Assembly: GCF_016919445.1 (NCBI RefSeq)
Contig: NZ_CP070356.1
Coordinates: 2,450,001-2,514,000 of the forward strand
Source of the DNA: Pseudomonas sp. PDNC002
Lineage (GTDB): Bacteria; Pseudomonadota; Gammaproteobacteria; Pseudomonadales; Pseudomonadaceae
Length of the DNA: 64,000 nt
Direction: 5' to 3'
Notes under the pieces: model-generated
What the model was told of the DNA's origin: nothing
The model's input: the letters and a program-made list of their open reading frames with translations, nothing else
Database searches by the model: none
Translations under genes and position numbers: made by a program
Shown: piece after piece, positions 50,708 to 59,423 of the stretch
Layout of the letters: each line of letters starts with the position of its first letter
Position numbering within the stretch: position 1 is the stretch's first letter

Positions 50708-51934
50708 ATGTTGCTCATCGCGTTTCTCGGCGGGGCGCTGACTCTGCTCAGTCCCTGCATCCTTCCCGTGCTTCCATTGTTGTTGCAGCGTGCCGGCGGC
50801 CCGGTGTGGTCGCCCTGGGTCACGCTGCTCGGCCTGGCCAGCGGTTTCACCGTGCTGGCGAGCCTGGCGAGCGTTTCCAGCAACTGGGTGATCGCCGCCA
50901 GCGAGTGGGGCCGCTATTTCGCCCTCGTGCTGCTGTCGGTATCCGCGCTCGCGCTGCTCTGGCCGCGTTTCAGCGACTGGCTGGCCAAGCCCTGGGCGTG
51001 GATCGGTGACCGTCTGCATGGCGAAGCCCGGCGCATGCCGCCGGCTCTTTCCGCATGGGTACTGGGTTTCGCTGCTGGTCTGCTGTGGGCGCCCTGCGCC
51101 GGGCCGGTGCTGGGGCTGATTCTCTCCGGCGCTATGCTGCAAGGCCCGAGCGCGCAGACCAGCCTGCTGCTGTTCGCCTACGGCCTGGGTAGTGCCACGG
51201 TGCTCGGCGTGGTGCTCTTTGCCGGCCGCCGCCTGATGCAGCATCTTCGCCCGCGCATGGCCGTCATCGAAGGCCTGCGCCGCGCCACCGGTGTGCTTGC
51301 CCTGCTGGCCGTGGTTGGCATTGCCAGCGGTACCAGCGCGCAACTGGCTTCCGGCAGCTCTTCCACGCTGGTGAATAACCTGGAGCGCAAGGTCATCGAC
51401 GGCGTACCCGCACTCATCAGTCAGCTTATGCCCGGCGACATGGCCCACGGCGCCGGGCGCCTGCCCGACCTCGGCCCGGCTCCCGAACTGCAAGGCGCCG
51501 TGGAGTGGATCAACAGCCCTGAACTTAACCTGCATGATCTGCGCGGCAAGGTAGTGCTGGTGGACTTCTGGACCTACGACTGCATCAACTGCCAGCACAG
51601 CCTGCCGTACGTGAACGCCTGGGCGAAGAAGTACGCGGACCAGGGGCTGGTGGTGATCGGCGTGCACACGCCGGAGTATCCCTACGAACGCATTCCGGCC
51701 AACGTCCGCGCCGCCGTGGAGAAACACGACATCCACTACCCGGTGGCTGTGGATAACCAATACCGCCTCTGGAATGCGTTCGGTAACCAGTATTGGCCGG
51801 CGCACTACTTCATCGATGCCCAGGGGCGGATTCGTCACCTTTCGATAGGCGAGGGCGGATATGAGGAGCAGGAACAGGTGATCCAGACGTTGTTGCAAGA
51901 GAGCAGGAGCGCGAAGGCGGAGACCAGACAATAG
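50708..51934 (+). CDS. DipZ-like CcdA-thioredoxin fusion (cytochrome c biogenesis/thiol-disulfide protein)
   Basis: A 408-aa membrane protein. The N-terminal CcdA/DsbD-beta region (about 1-220) has paired motifs 'LTLLSPCILPVLPLLLQ' and 'LLWAPCAGPVLGLIL', which carry the two redox cysteines. The C-terminal periplasmic thioredoxin-like domain (about 265-400) has the Cys292-Ile-Asn-Cys295 site in 'DFWTYDCINCQ'. This layout matches mycobacterial DipZ. It should pass electrons from cytosolic thioredoxin to periplasmic thiols. 'gaggtgacc' precedes the ATG at 50708. Confidence 0.9.
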   Translation: MLLIAFLGGALTLLSPCILPVLPLLLQRAGGPVWSPWVTLLGLASGFTVLASLASVSSNWVIAASEWGRYFALVLLSVSALALLWPRFSDWLAKPWAWIGDRLHGEARRMPPALSAWVLGFAAGLLWAPCAGPVLGLILSGAMLQGPSAQTSLLLFAYGLGSATVLGVVLFAGRRLMQHLRPRMAVIEGLRRATGVLALLAVVGIASGTSAQLASGSSSTLVNNLERKVIDGVPALISQLMPGDMAHGAGRLPDLGPAPELQGAVEWINSPELNLHDLRGKVVLVDFWTYDCINCQHSLPYVNAWAKKYADQGLVVIGVHTPEYPYERIPANVRAAVEKHDIHYPVAVDNQYRLWNAFGNQYWPAHYFIDAQGRIRHLSIGEGGYEEQEQVIQTLLQESRSAKAETRQ

Positions 51935-51961
51935 GCAAAGGAGGTCGGCGAATCGGCGTGG

Positions 51962-53806
51962 TCATCCCGCCACCTGATTTCGCCCCTGCTTCTTCGCCTC
52001 ATACAGCGCCGCATCCGCACGCTCCACCAGCGCTTGTGCCGAGCTTTCCTGCCCCGACACTGACGCCGCGATGCCGATGCTGACACTCACCCGCCCCAGT
52101 GGGGAAAGCTCGTGGTGGAGGGCGAGCGCCTCCACCGCTTCAAGCAGCTTGTGCGCCATGCCACGTATGCCGGCGAGGTCGGTCATCGGCGCGAGAAGGA
52201 CGAACTCTTCCCCGCCATAGCGCGCCACCAGATCGGTGGCGCGATGGGCCGAACCGGCTAGCGCTCGGGCGATCTCGCGCAGGCAGGTGTCGCCGGCTGG
52301 ATGCCCATAGTGGTCGTTGTAGCGCTTGAACCAGTCCACATCCATCACCGCCAGGGCTAGTGGCTCGCCCGAGCGGCGGGCATGGCTCCACTCCTGTTCC
52401 AGTACCTGGTCGAAGCGGCGGCGGTTGGCAATGCCGGTAAGCCCGTCGGTCATGCTCATGGCCTGCAATCGGGTGTTGAGCTCGCGTAGCTCGTCGGTGC
52501 GCTCGGCGACGCGCAGCTCCAACTCATGTTCGGAAGTGCGCAGGTTTTCGACCAATTGCTGCTGGGTCTGGATCAGCTCCTCCTGCACCCGCGCCTTCTC
52601 CCGGCGCATCACGTTGAAGCGGTCGGCGAGGGCGAAGGCGAGCACGATCATTTCCATCGCCGAGCCCAGTTGCAGGCCATCGACGGTGAACATGTTGGTC
52701 GGAACAATACCCAGGGCGCGCAGCGAGGTCATCGCGCCGCCGAGCATCAGCAGCGCGAATGCGGCGAGGAAGAAGAACGCGCTGCGCTGGCGCTTGAAAG
52801 CGGCGACGCCAGCACCTGTCAGCAGGATTACCGCCGTGGCGAAGTTCAGCAGGATGCCGACGCGGGACACGTAGGGCAGCGCGACTGCATAGGCGACGAG
52901 GCTGAGCAGGTAGAGCAGGATCATCCCGCGCAGTACCCAGTCCAGGCGCGGCAGTATCCGGTCGAATTGCATCATCCGTCGGGCAAACTGCAGCAGTGCA
53001 GCAAGTGCGAGCGACACACCAGAGTAATAGATGACGTTGGAGTTGAGTGGCTCGCCGAGAATCGTCCAGTCGGGCGCCAGGCCATTCTTGATCGCCAGCG
53101 CCCCGGCGGTGCAGCTCACGAAGATCACGTAGAGCAGGTAGATCGGATCGCGCAGGGCGAGCAGCAGCATCAGGTTGAACAGGATCATCGCCACGGCGAT
53201 GCCGAAGTACCACGCCTTGCCGGTGTAGTCGTCGCGTTCGTAGGTGGAGAATGCCTTCACCGGCCACAGCTGCAGCGGAACCAGCAAGCCGATACTGGAC
53301 TCCACGCGCAGGTAGATCACCTGCTCGGAGTGCGCCGGAAGGTTCAATGGGAAGACGAAGTTGCGGTTCGGATAGACCTTGCTGCTTTGCGCGACATCGC
53401 TGCCGGTGTCGATAGTGCGGTAGGTGCCATCCGCTTGTGGAATGTTCGCCTGCACATGCGAGATCCGCGGATTCTCCACCACCAGCAGTCGCTGCAATGG
53501 TGCATCACGGGTGTTGCTGACTGTGAGCCGCAGCCAGAAGGCCGAGCGGGTGAACCCCATCGCCAATGAGCTGCCTGGCGGCTGGTCGGCCTTGAAGCGG
53601 GCCTGTTGCTGGGGGGCTTGTACGTCCGCCAATGTGAGGGCGCGGGTCGGGTCCTCCAGCACGGAGACGTAACTGGTCAGCGTCAGAGGTTGGTGCGTGA
53701 CGCTGGCGGCGTCGATCACCGGGCCTGCCCAGGCGAGACGCGCGAGCAACAGGAGAGGAAGCAGGAGCCAGGACATCAGCTGCCGGTGCAATGCAGAAGC
53801 GGGCAT
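51962..53806 (-). CDS. 7TMR-DISM diguanylate cyclase
   Basis: A 614-aa membrane cyclase. The signal peptide ends 'ARLAWA', then comes a periplasmic 7TMR-DISMED2 domain (about 40-170, 'GFTRSAFWLRLTVSNT'), seven membrane helices (about 195-400), a coiled-coil linker ('LRTSEHELELRVAERTDELREL') and a GGDEF domain (450-614) with 'ARYGGEEFVLLAP'. The active-type GGEEF indicates c-di-GMP synthesis in response to an external ligand, probably a carbohydrate or carboxylate as in the DISMED2 family. It ends 28 bases from the DipZ stop, convergent. Confidence 0.92.
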   Translation of the reverse strand: MPASALHRQLMSWLLLPLLLLARLAWAGPVIDAASVTHQPLTLTSYVSVLEDPTRALTLADVQAPQQQARFKADQPPGSSLAMGFTRSAFWLRLTVSNTRDAPLQRLLVVENPRISHVQANIPQADGTYRTIDTGSDVAQSSKVYPNRNFVFPLNLPAHSEQVIYLRVESSIGLLVPLQLWPVKAFSTYERDDYTGKAWYFGIAVAMILFNLMLLLALRDPIYLLYVIFVSCTAGALAIKNGLAPDWTILGEPLNSNVIYYSGVSLALAALLQFARRMMQFDRILPRLDWVLRGMILLYLLSLVAYAVALPYVSRVGILLNFATAVILLTGAGVAAFKRQRSAFFFLAAFALLMLGGAMTSLRALGIVPTNMFTVDGLQLGSAMEMIVLAFALADRFNVMRREKARVQEELIQTQQQLVENLRTSEHELELRVAERTDELRELNTRLQAMSMTDGLTGIANRRRFDQVLEQEWSHARRSGEPLALAVMDVDWFKRYNDHYGHPAGDTCLREIARALAGSAHRATDLVARYGGEEFVLLAPMTDLAGIRGMAHKLLEAVEALALHHELSPLGRVSVSIGIAASVSGQESSAQALVERADAALYEAKKQGRNQVAG

Positions 53807-53998
53807 ACGGGGAGTCCGGACAGAAAGTGGTGTCGTCGGCCAAGTGAAGAGGCCGGGAAATTCTACAAGACCTGCCTGGCGGCCGCCAAAGCCTGCAGCC
53901 TTGGCTGATCACCCTGCATGCGTGGGAGTGTAGTGCGGTGGCGTGCCCAGTGGCGGGTTGTGGATGTGGGGCCTAATCGAATCGGTTGGCCAGAAACG

Positions 53999-54028
53999 AA
54001 AAAGCCCCGCATCTGCGGGGCCTTTTTT
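53999..54028 (-). terminator. Rho-independent terminator of the cold shock gene
   Basis: The stem gccccgc / gcggggc (54004-54010 with 54015-54021), loop 'atct', has A-run on one side and T-run on the other. It lies 13 bases beyond the minus-strand stop at 54041 and can work in either direction. Confidence 0.88.
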
Positions 54029-54040
54029 GAGCAGTGACGG

Positions 54041-54250
54041 TTAGATCACTTGCACTTGCTCAGCTTGCGGGCCTTTGGCGCCGGCGGTCACGTTGAAGCT
54101 GACGTTCTGGCCTTCGTCCAGCGACTTGTACCCGGTGCCTTCGATGGCGCGGAAGTGGACAAAGACGTCAGGACCGCTTTCCGGGGTGATGAAGCCGAAG
54201 CCCTTTTCAGCGTTGAACCATTTGACGATACCGGTTTGGCGAGTTGCCAT
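54041..54250 (-). CDS. Cold shock domain protein (CspA family)
   Basis: A 69-aa CSD protein that binds single-stranded RNA/DNA. RNP1 'KGFGFITP' and RNP2 'DVFVHFRAI' are intact, and the start '[20 protein letters not shown]' and length are standard. The leader (54251-54500) is long, as usual for csp genes with temperature-responsive 5' regions. Confidence 0.97.
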   Translation of the reverse strand: MATRQTGIVKWFNAEKGFGFITPESGPDVFVHFRAIEGTGYKSLDEGQNVSFNVTAGAKGPQAEQVQVI

Positions 54251-54493
54251 GATGAATCTCCAATCAAAAATTAATCAGGCCCTGCAACATGCGTGGCGTG
54301 ACTGGATGCGAAGTGAAGGGACCGCAAGGATGGAGAATCAAGAAGACAAAACATCGGACGGGCGCCGCTAAACCGAGCAGGCAGAGGTCCAGCATACAGA
54401 CTTGGCAGGGAATAGGTAGGGATTTCGCGTGAAACTGCATAAATCGGTCAGGCGGTCAGGGAACCTTGCATTTGTTGCGTATAGTGGTCCGCT

Positions 54494-54528
54494 AGCCACC
54501 AATCTGGTGGCTCATCACCTTGGGTGAC
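54494..54528 (+). promoter_or_regulatory. Two tandem stem-loops in the leader of the 56-aa gene
   Basis: The inverted repeats 'agccaccaatctggtggct' (54494-54512) and 'tcaccttgggtga' (54514-54526) stand directly before the ATG at 54532. The second would cover the place where a Shine-Dalgarno should be, and no clear Shine-Dalgarno is seen. They may regulate translation or bind a protein or RNA. Confidence 0.5.
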
Positions 54529-54531
54529 CTG

Positions 54532-54702
54532 ATGTCCGATTCAGAGACGAAAAGCGCACGTTTGGAGCTGGATAAGAAAATCTCTGCCTTCTTGTCGAAG
54601 GGCGGCGAAATCCAGGAGATTCCAACCGGGAAGCATGGGCGCAAGGAGCCCTACAAACGAGCCGAGTTCACCATCGCCAGGCCGAAGAAGCCTGAGTCCT
54701 GA
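54532..54702 (+). CDS. Small conserved-looking basic protein, 56 aa
   Basis: Not recognised by name. A 56-aa soluble, lysine-rich protein ('MSDSETKSARLELDKKISAF' start) with 'GGEIQEIPTGKHGRKEPYKR' in the middle, a short helix then a basic loop. It may bind nucleic acid. A TTG four codons upstream is in frame but lies inside the second leader hairpin. A strong terminator 20 bases after the stop indicates a monocistronic transcript. Confidence 0.65.
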   Translation: MSDSETKSARLELDKKISAFLSKGGEIQEIPTGKHGRKEPYKRAEFTIARPKKPES

Positions 54703-55208
54703 TTCATCCGCTGGCATGAAGAAAAGGCCGTATCGATTGATACGGCCTTTTTTGTTTGCGAGGTGGAAGCTTGTAATCCCATGCTGGCTAGGTGATCGCT
54801 GGCGGTTTTTGGGCATCGTCTGTAGCCACATTCCGCTCCTCGGAGCAGTAGATGCGGATTACTCATATTACTGTCGTGCCAGACATTCAGAACTAATGAG
54901 ATTCCTGAGCTAGGGGGCGATCTGAAAAGGTGAGACTCGGTATTCCAGATGGGGATTTCAGCGTTTTCCTGATGTTTCGTGCATGCCCCTTAAGCCACGA
55001 AAAACGGAAGAGATCAAGGGATTTATTTCCGTGGTGAGTATGAATGGCTCGGTGTGAGATGTGGTTCTGTCATGCGGGTGTGTGTGAAGGGTGATTTGTT
55101 TGGATAAGGATTTTCCTTAATGGTCCATGGGGTGATTCTTACAAAATGAAAAAAACGCATAAGAGATAATTTTTCCAGGGCAGATGGCTGCCCAATTTAG
55201 GAGAAATT
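54703..55208. promoter_or_regulatory. Intergenic upstream region of fimbrial cluster CUP-2
   Basis: Apart from the terminator at 54722-54755, these 506 bases hold no supported gene. Positions 54930-55205 are clearly AT-richer than the surrounding genes, with A/T runs such as 'aaaatgaaaaaaacgc'. Such promoter regions in fimbrial clusters are often silenced by H-NS-like MvaT proteins (inference). The region is the likely promoter and regulatory zone of CUP-2. Confidence 0.5.
54722..54755 (+). terminator. Rho-independent terminator of the 56-aa gene
   Basis: A 13-bp stem (aaaaggccgtatc / gatacggcctttt) with loop 'gatt' is followed by Ts, about 20 bases after the stop at 54702. Confidence 0.92.
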
Positions 55209-55748
55209 ATGAACGTCAATCTGAAGAAACTTATCGCCCTCGCCATCTTCGCTGCCCCGGGTTTCGCCGCGGCTGCAGATACCATCACTTTCAATGGTGA
55301 AGTTACTGATCAAACTTGTGCCGTCACCATCAACGGCACCACTGGCAATGCTTCCGTATTGCTGAACACCGTTGCCGCATCGACCCTGAGCACTGCCGGC
55401 AGCAAGACCGGTTCGACTCCGTTCACCCTGGGCGTCACCGGCTGCTCCACCTCCGGCTCGCAGTCCATCAAAGCCAAGTTCCTGGGCCATAGCGTTGATG
55501 CCAACGGCAACCTGGGCAACATCGCCACTGGCACCGCCGCGACCAACGTAGCCCTGCAACTGCAGGAAGCTGTTGGCGGCGCGGCAATCAACCTGGCCGG
55601 CGGCGTCACAACCGCCGCTACCGGCATCAACCTCGGCGGCAGCACTTCCGGCCAGCACGATTATGCCGTGCAGTACATCTCCGTACCGGGCGGCGCCACT
55701 CCGGGTCTGGTTACTGGCGTTACTGAATACACCGTGAGCTACCAGTAA
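55209..55748 (+). CDS. CUP-2 major fimbrial subunit (CupA1/CupD1-like pilin)
   Basis: A 179-aa pilin. The signal peptide ends 'GFAAA', then comes 'ADTITFNGEVTDQTCAVTIN' with Cys pairing to the Cys in 'GVTGCSTSGSQ', and the C-terminal strand 'VTEYTVSYQ'. It parallels the CUP-1 pilin in layout and key segments ('GEVTDQTC', 'HDYAVQYIS'). 'aggagaaatt' precedes the ATG. It is the first gene of CUP-2 and is followed by a strong stem-loop. Confidence 0.94.
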   Translation: MNVNLKKLIALAIFAAPGFAAAADTITFNGEVTDQTCAVTINGTTGNASVLLNTVAASTLSTAGSKTGSTPFTLGVTGCSTSGSQSIKAKFLGHSVDANGNLGNIATGTAATNVALQLQEAVGGAAINLAGGVTTAATGINLGGSTSGQHDYAVQYISVPGGATPGLVTGVTEYTVSYQ

Positions 55749-55781
55749 GCCCGTCGCCAAATGCAACATTCATGTTGCGTG

Positions 55782-55811
55782 ATAGTTGGGCGCCTAAGTG
55801 CGCCCGACTAT
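55782..55811 (+). terminator. Stem-loop between CUP-2 major pilin and chaperone (partial terminator)
   Basis: An 11-bp stem (atagttgggcg with its complement, one G-U pair) and an 8-base loop are followed by 'ttgacttt'. It lies 33 bases after the pilin stop and 177 bases before the chaperone start. It may lower expression of downstream genes relative to the pilin. It corresponds to the stem at 25475-25497 in CUP-1. Confidence 0.65.
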
Positions 55812-55987
55812 TTGACTTTAATGCCTGAACATTAAGGCTCGGTGCGGTTTTCCAATCGGTAACAGTCGCTTGCCTAATGGATTTTTCTATTTCGACAGAA
55901 ATATAGGGATATCGGCCAATTTATAAAGGCTCGGCCAAGTGCTGCCTGGATGGGGGTGTTTAGCCAATTTATCAGTAGGTGTTAGTG

Positions 55988-56737
55988 ATGCATGAAAAGA
56001 CGATTATTTCCAAGCTGCTAGTGGCAGCGTTGAGTATTTCCTGCATGGCGATGGCTGCTGGCGTGTCCGCCAGTGTGATCGTCACCGGTACTCGCTTCAT
56101 ATATCCAGCGGACGCGCGGGAAAAAACCATTCGCCTGACCAACCAGGATGATTATCCGAATGTCGTCCAGGCATGGGTCGACATCAATAATCCTCAATCA
56201 ACTCCCACGGACGCAGACGCACCCTTCGTCATTACGCCACCCATGTTCCGCATGGAGCCAAAGGCTGGCCAGACCATGCGCATGTTGTACACCGGCCAGG
56301 GCCTGCCGCAGGACCGCGAATCGGTGTTCTACCTGAATGTCCTGCAGATTCCTCCCCGCAATTCCGCCTATGACGACCAGAGCCAGATGCTGGTGATGAC
56401 CCGCAGCCGGCTGAAGGTTTTCTATCGCCCCGGCGGTATTCAGCAAAAGCCTGAAAGCGTCGCCAAGAGCTTGCGTTTCAGGCTCAAGCAGCAAGGCGGC
56501 GGCTGGGTTATCGACGTGGAAAATCCCACCGGTTACTTCGCCTCGTTTGCCGAAGGAAAGCTGGCCGCGGGCACTACGGAAACCCTGGTCCAGGCGGACA
56601 TGGTGCCCCCCCTGTCCCACGCCAGCTGGCCTGTCCCGAAAGAGTTCTCGATACCTGCCGGCGCGCTGACCATGCGTTTCCTGCTGGTGAATGACTACGG
56701 AGCACGGGTTCCGAATGAAACGGAGGTCGCGCGTTAA
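55988..56737 (+). CDS. CUP-2 first periplasmic chaperone (CupA2/CupD2-like)
   Basis: A 249-aa PapD-type chaperone. The signal peptide ends about 'AAGVSA', then 'SVIVTGTRFIYPADAREKTI', 'YPNVVQAWVDINNP', 'LPQDRESVFYLNVLQIPP' and 'VENPTGYFASF'. It is the paralogue of the CUP-1 chaperone at 24650. The ATG at 55988 follows 'taggtgttagtg'; an in-frame GTG nine bases upstream is possible. Its stop lies within the hairpin before the usher start. Confidence 0.93.
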   Translation: MHEKTIISKLLVAALSISCMAMAAGVSASVIVTGTRFIYPADAREKTIRLTNQDDYPNVVQAWVDINNPQSTPTDADAPFVITPPMFRMEPKAGQTMRMLYTGQGLPQDRESVFYLNVLQIPPRNSAYDDQSQMLVMTRSRLKVFYRPGGIQQKPESVAKSLRFRLKQQGGGWVIDVENPTGYFASFAEGKLAAGTTETLVQADMVPPLSHASWPVPKEFSIPAGALTMRFLLVNDYGARVPNETEVAR

Positions 56738-56744
56738 GCGCGCG
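56728..56744 (+). promoter_or_regulatory. Hairpin holding the chaperone stop codon, before the usher start
   Basis: A 6-bp GC stem (56728-56733 with 56739-56744) with loop 'ttaag' contains the chaperone TAA at 56735-56737. A 'GGAGG' at 56722-56726 is 24 bases from the usher ATG, but with the hairpin folded the gap becomes about 7 bases. This makes the ATG at 56751 credible and suggests coupled translation. Confidence 0.5.
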
Positions 56745-56750
56745 TTTAAC

Positions 56751-59396
56751 ATGATCAGCCCACATGACAAGGTTGACCTCAGGGCACCTTTTGCTCTCCG
56801 CAAGCTGTTCAAGGCGATGGCCGGGACCAGCATGGTGGCGATCGCCGGGATCGCCCATGCACAGACTTCAGGTGACCTGCTGGCCTACAGCTTCGACGAC
56901 AACATGTTGATGGGCGCACCGCTGGGCTCGGGACAGTTGTCCCGCTTTAACCAGCCAAACCAGGTGGACCCTGGTACCTACAGTGTCGACCTGTTCGTGA
57001 ATGGCAGCTTCATCGCCCGCCGGGCAGTCGAGTTCCGCCGCTACGGCGAGGGCAACCAGGCACAAACGGTGCCGTGCCTGAGCGACCGTTTCCTGGCCGA
57101 TGCCATGCGCGTATTGCCAAGCAAGCTCAATGTCAGCGCCAAGAGCGGCCAGGATCTGAGCGACACGGCTCGTTGCGAACCGCTGGCCCTGCGTCTGCCC
57201 GGTGCTAGCGCCAAGTTCGATATCGCCCTGCTGCGGATGGATGTCGCCGTTCCCCAGGCGTTCATGGACAACAAGCCGCGCGGTTACGTCGATCCGTCGG
57301 AGTGGGATGTCGGCAGCACCATGTCGTTCCTCAACTACGACACGAGCTATTACCACTCCAAGTACACGGGGGGCGACAGCTCCGACTCGAATTACGGCTA
57401 TGTCGGGGTGAATGGCGGCACCAATATCGGGCTCTGGCGCCTGCGCCATCAGGGCAACTACCGTTACTCGGATTACGGTGGCCAGTCCCAGCGGGAATAC
57501 AACTCGATTCGCACCTACGCCCAACGAGCGCTGCCGGGCATCCGCAGCGAGATGACCGTTGGTGATACCTATACTGCAGGTGACCTGTTCAACAGCATGG
57601 GCTTCCGGGGTGTCCAACTGGGCTCCGACGACCGCATGCTGCCGGACTCGATGCGTAGCTATGCGCCGCAGATTCGCGGCGTGGCATCCACCAATGCCCG
57701 CGTGGTCGTCAGTCAGAACGGCCATGACATCTACGAAACCACCGTGGCGCCAGGCCCGTTCATCATTGATGATCTGGGCGGTACCAACTACCAGGGCGAC
57801 CTCGACGTCAAAGTAGTGGAAGCCGATGGCCGGGTATCCAGCTTCACTGTCCCCTTCGCGGCGGTGCCAAGCTCCATGCGTCCGGGGCAATCGCGCTACA
57901 ACGTCAGCGTTGGCCAGGCGCGCTACTACGGTAACGGCGATGATTATTTCGCTGACGCCACTTACCAACGCGGTATCAGCAACAGCCTGACGGTCAACAC
58001 CGGCTCCCGAATCGCGCAGGACTATCTTGCCGTACTGGGCGGTGGTGTTGTGGCAAGCGAGCTCGGGGCTTTCGGCTTCAACACCACGTTCTCCACCGCC
58101 AAAGCCGAGAACAACCAGCGCAAGAGTGGCTGGCGTGCCGAAGCGACCTACAGCCGTACCTTCACGCCCACCGCCACCACGCTGACACTGGCTGGCTACC
58201 GCTACTCGACCGATGGTTTCCGCGATCTGTCCGACGTCCTCGGCGTGCGAGAGGCGGAGCACAATGGCACCGTCTGGAACTCCAGCACTTACCAGCAGCG
58301 CAACCAGTTCGTCACCACGGTGAGCCAATCGCTGGGCTCGTACGGGAGCCTCTATCTCTCCGGCTCCACGGCAGACTTCTACGATGGAAGCAGCCGTAAC
58401 ACGCAATTGCAGTTTGGCTACTCCGGTGGCTGGCGAGACCTGAGCTACAACCTCTCGTATACGCGGCAAAAATCGGTACGCCTCAACAACTCCGATTACA
58501 CCGAAACGCTGCCTGAGTACATCACGCACATAAAGCAGAGCAACAGTTACGACGACAGCATCGTGATGCTGTCCCTCTCTCTGCCGCTGGGATCCAAGAG
58601 CTCCACCTTCGTGTCGGCATCGGCGTCTCATCGCTCCGGAAGCAGCGGCGGGGACTCCTATCAGACTGGCCTGAGTGGCACCCTGGGGCAGGATCGTACG
58701 CTGAGCTACAGCGTGAATGCCTCGCGTGACAGCGATTACCGCACGACGGACTGGGGCGGTTCGCTGCAGAAGCAACTGCCGAGCGCTACCGTGGGCGCGA
58801 ACTATTCGCAAGGCGATGGTTACAAGCAGGTGAGTGGCAGCGCCCGTGGGGCATTGGTGGCACACAGCGGTGGCCTGACGTTCGGTCCCTACCTGGGCGA
58901 CACCTTCGGCCTGGTCGAGGCCAAAGGCGCGGAAGGGGCCACGATTCGGGGTGGCCAAGGGGCCCGCATCAACAGCTCTGGCTACGCCATCGTGCCATCG
59001 CTCAACCCCTATCACTACAACCAGGTCAGCCTCAATCCGCAGGGCATCAACAGCAAGACCGAGCTGGTCGAGACCGACCGCCAGGTGGCGCCGTATGCCG
59101 GCGCAATGGTCAAGCTCGAGTTCAAGACGTTGTCTGGCCAGGCACTGCTGATTGTTGCCAAGCGCGCGGACGGCTCGGCGCTACCGCTGGGAGCCGGCGT
59201 ATTCGGCAATGGCGGCGCGAGCTTGGGCATGGTGGGGCAGGGAGGGCAACTCTATGCCCGCGCCGAGGCCGCCAAGGGGGAATTCACCGTCAAGTGGGGT
59301 GATGCCAGCGATGAGCAATGCAAGCTGCCTTATGACATGACGGGCCAGAACACCGAAGGCCAAGTGCTTGTTCGTTTGAACGGCACGTGCGGCTAA
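56751..59396 (+). CDS. CUP-2 outer-membrane usher (CupA3/CupD3-like)
   Basis: An 881-aa usher. After an N-terminal export segment ('AGTSMVAIAGIAHAQ'), 'LLAYSFDDNMLMGAPLGSGQ' and 'VDPGTYSVDLFVNGSFIA' mark the periplasmic N-domain. The barrel and plug contain 'GFRGVQLGSDDRMLPDS' and 'IYETTVAPGPFIIDDL'; the C-domains have 'IRGGQGARINSSGYAIVPSL'. It is closely similar to the CUP-1 usher (22075) along its length. In-frame ATGs at 56691 and 56715 lie inside the chaperone gene without a binding site; 56751 is chosen through the hairpin described separately. It ends 27 bases before the adhesin. Confidence 0.93.
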   Translation: MISPHDKVDLRAPFALRKLFKAMAGTSMVAIAGIAHAQTSGDLLAYSFDDNMLMGAPLGSGQLSRFNQPNQVDPGTYSVDLFVNGSFIARRAVEFRRYGEGNQAQTVPCLSDRFLADAMRVLPSKLNVSAKSGQDLSDTARCEPLALRLPGASAKFDIALLRMDVAVPQAFMDNKPRGYVDPSEWDVGSTMSFLNYDTSYYHSKYTGGDSSDSNYGYVGVNGGTNIGLWRLRHQGNYRYSDYGGQSQREYNSIRTYAQRALPGIRSEMTVGDTYTAGDLFNSMGFRGVQLGSDDRMLPDSMRSYAPQIRGVASTNARVVVSQNGHDIYETTVAPGPFIIDDLGGTNYQGDLDVKVVEADGRVSSFTVPFAAVPSSMRPGQSRYNVSVGQARYYGNGDDYFADATYQRGISNSLTVNTGSRIAQDYLAVLGGGVVASELGAFGFNTTFSTAKAENNQRKSGWRAEATYSRTFTPTATTLTLAGYRYSTDGFRDLSDVLGVREAEHNGTVWNSSTYQQRNQFVTTVSQSLGSYGSLYLSGSTADFYDGSSRNTQLQFGYSGGWRDLSYNLSYTRQKSVRLNNSDYTETLPEYITHIKQSNSYDDSIVMLSLSLPLGSKSSTFVSASASHRSGSSGGDSYQTGLSGTLGQDRTLSYSVNASRDSDYRTTDWGGSLQKQLPSATVGANYSQGDGYKQVSGSARGALVAHSGGLTFGPYLGDTFGLVEAKGAEGATIRGGQGARINSSGYAIVPSLNPYHYNQVSLNPQGINSKTELVETDRQVAPYAGAMVKLEFKTLSGQALLIVAKRADGSALPLGAGVFGNGGASLGMVGQGGQLYARAEAAKGEFTVKWGDASDEQCKLPYDMTGQNTEGQVLVRLNGTCG

Positions 59397-59423
59397 GGCG
59401 ACAGCAGAAAAGGTATTAGGATC

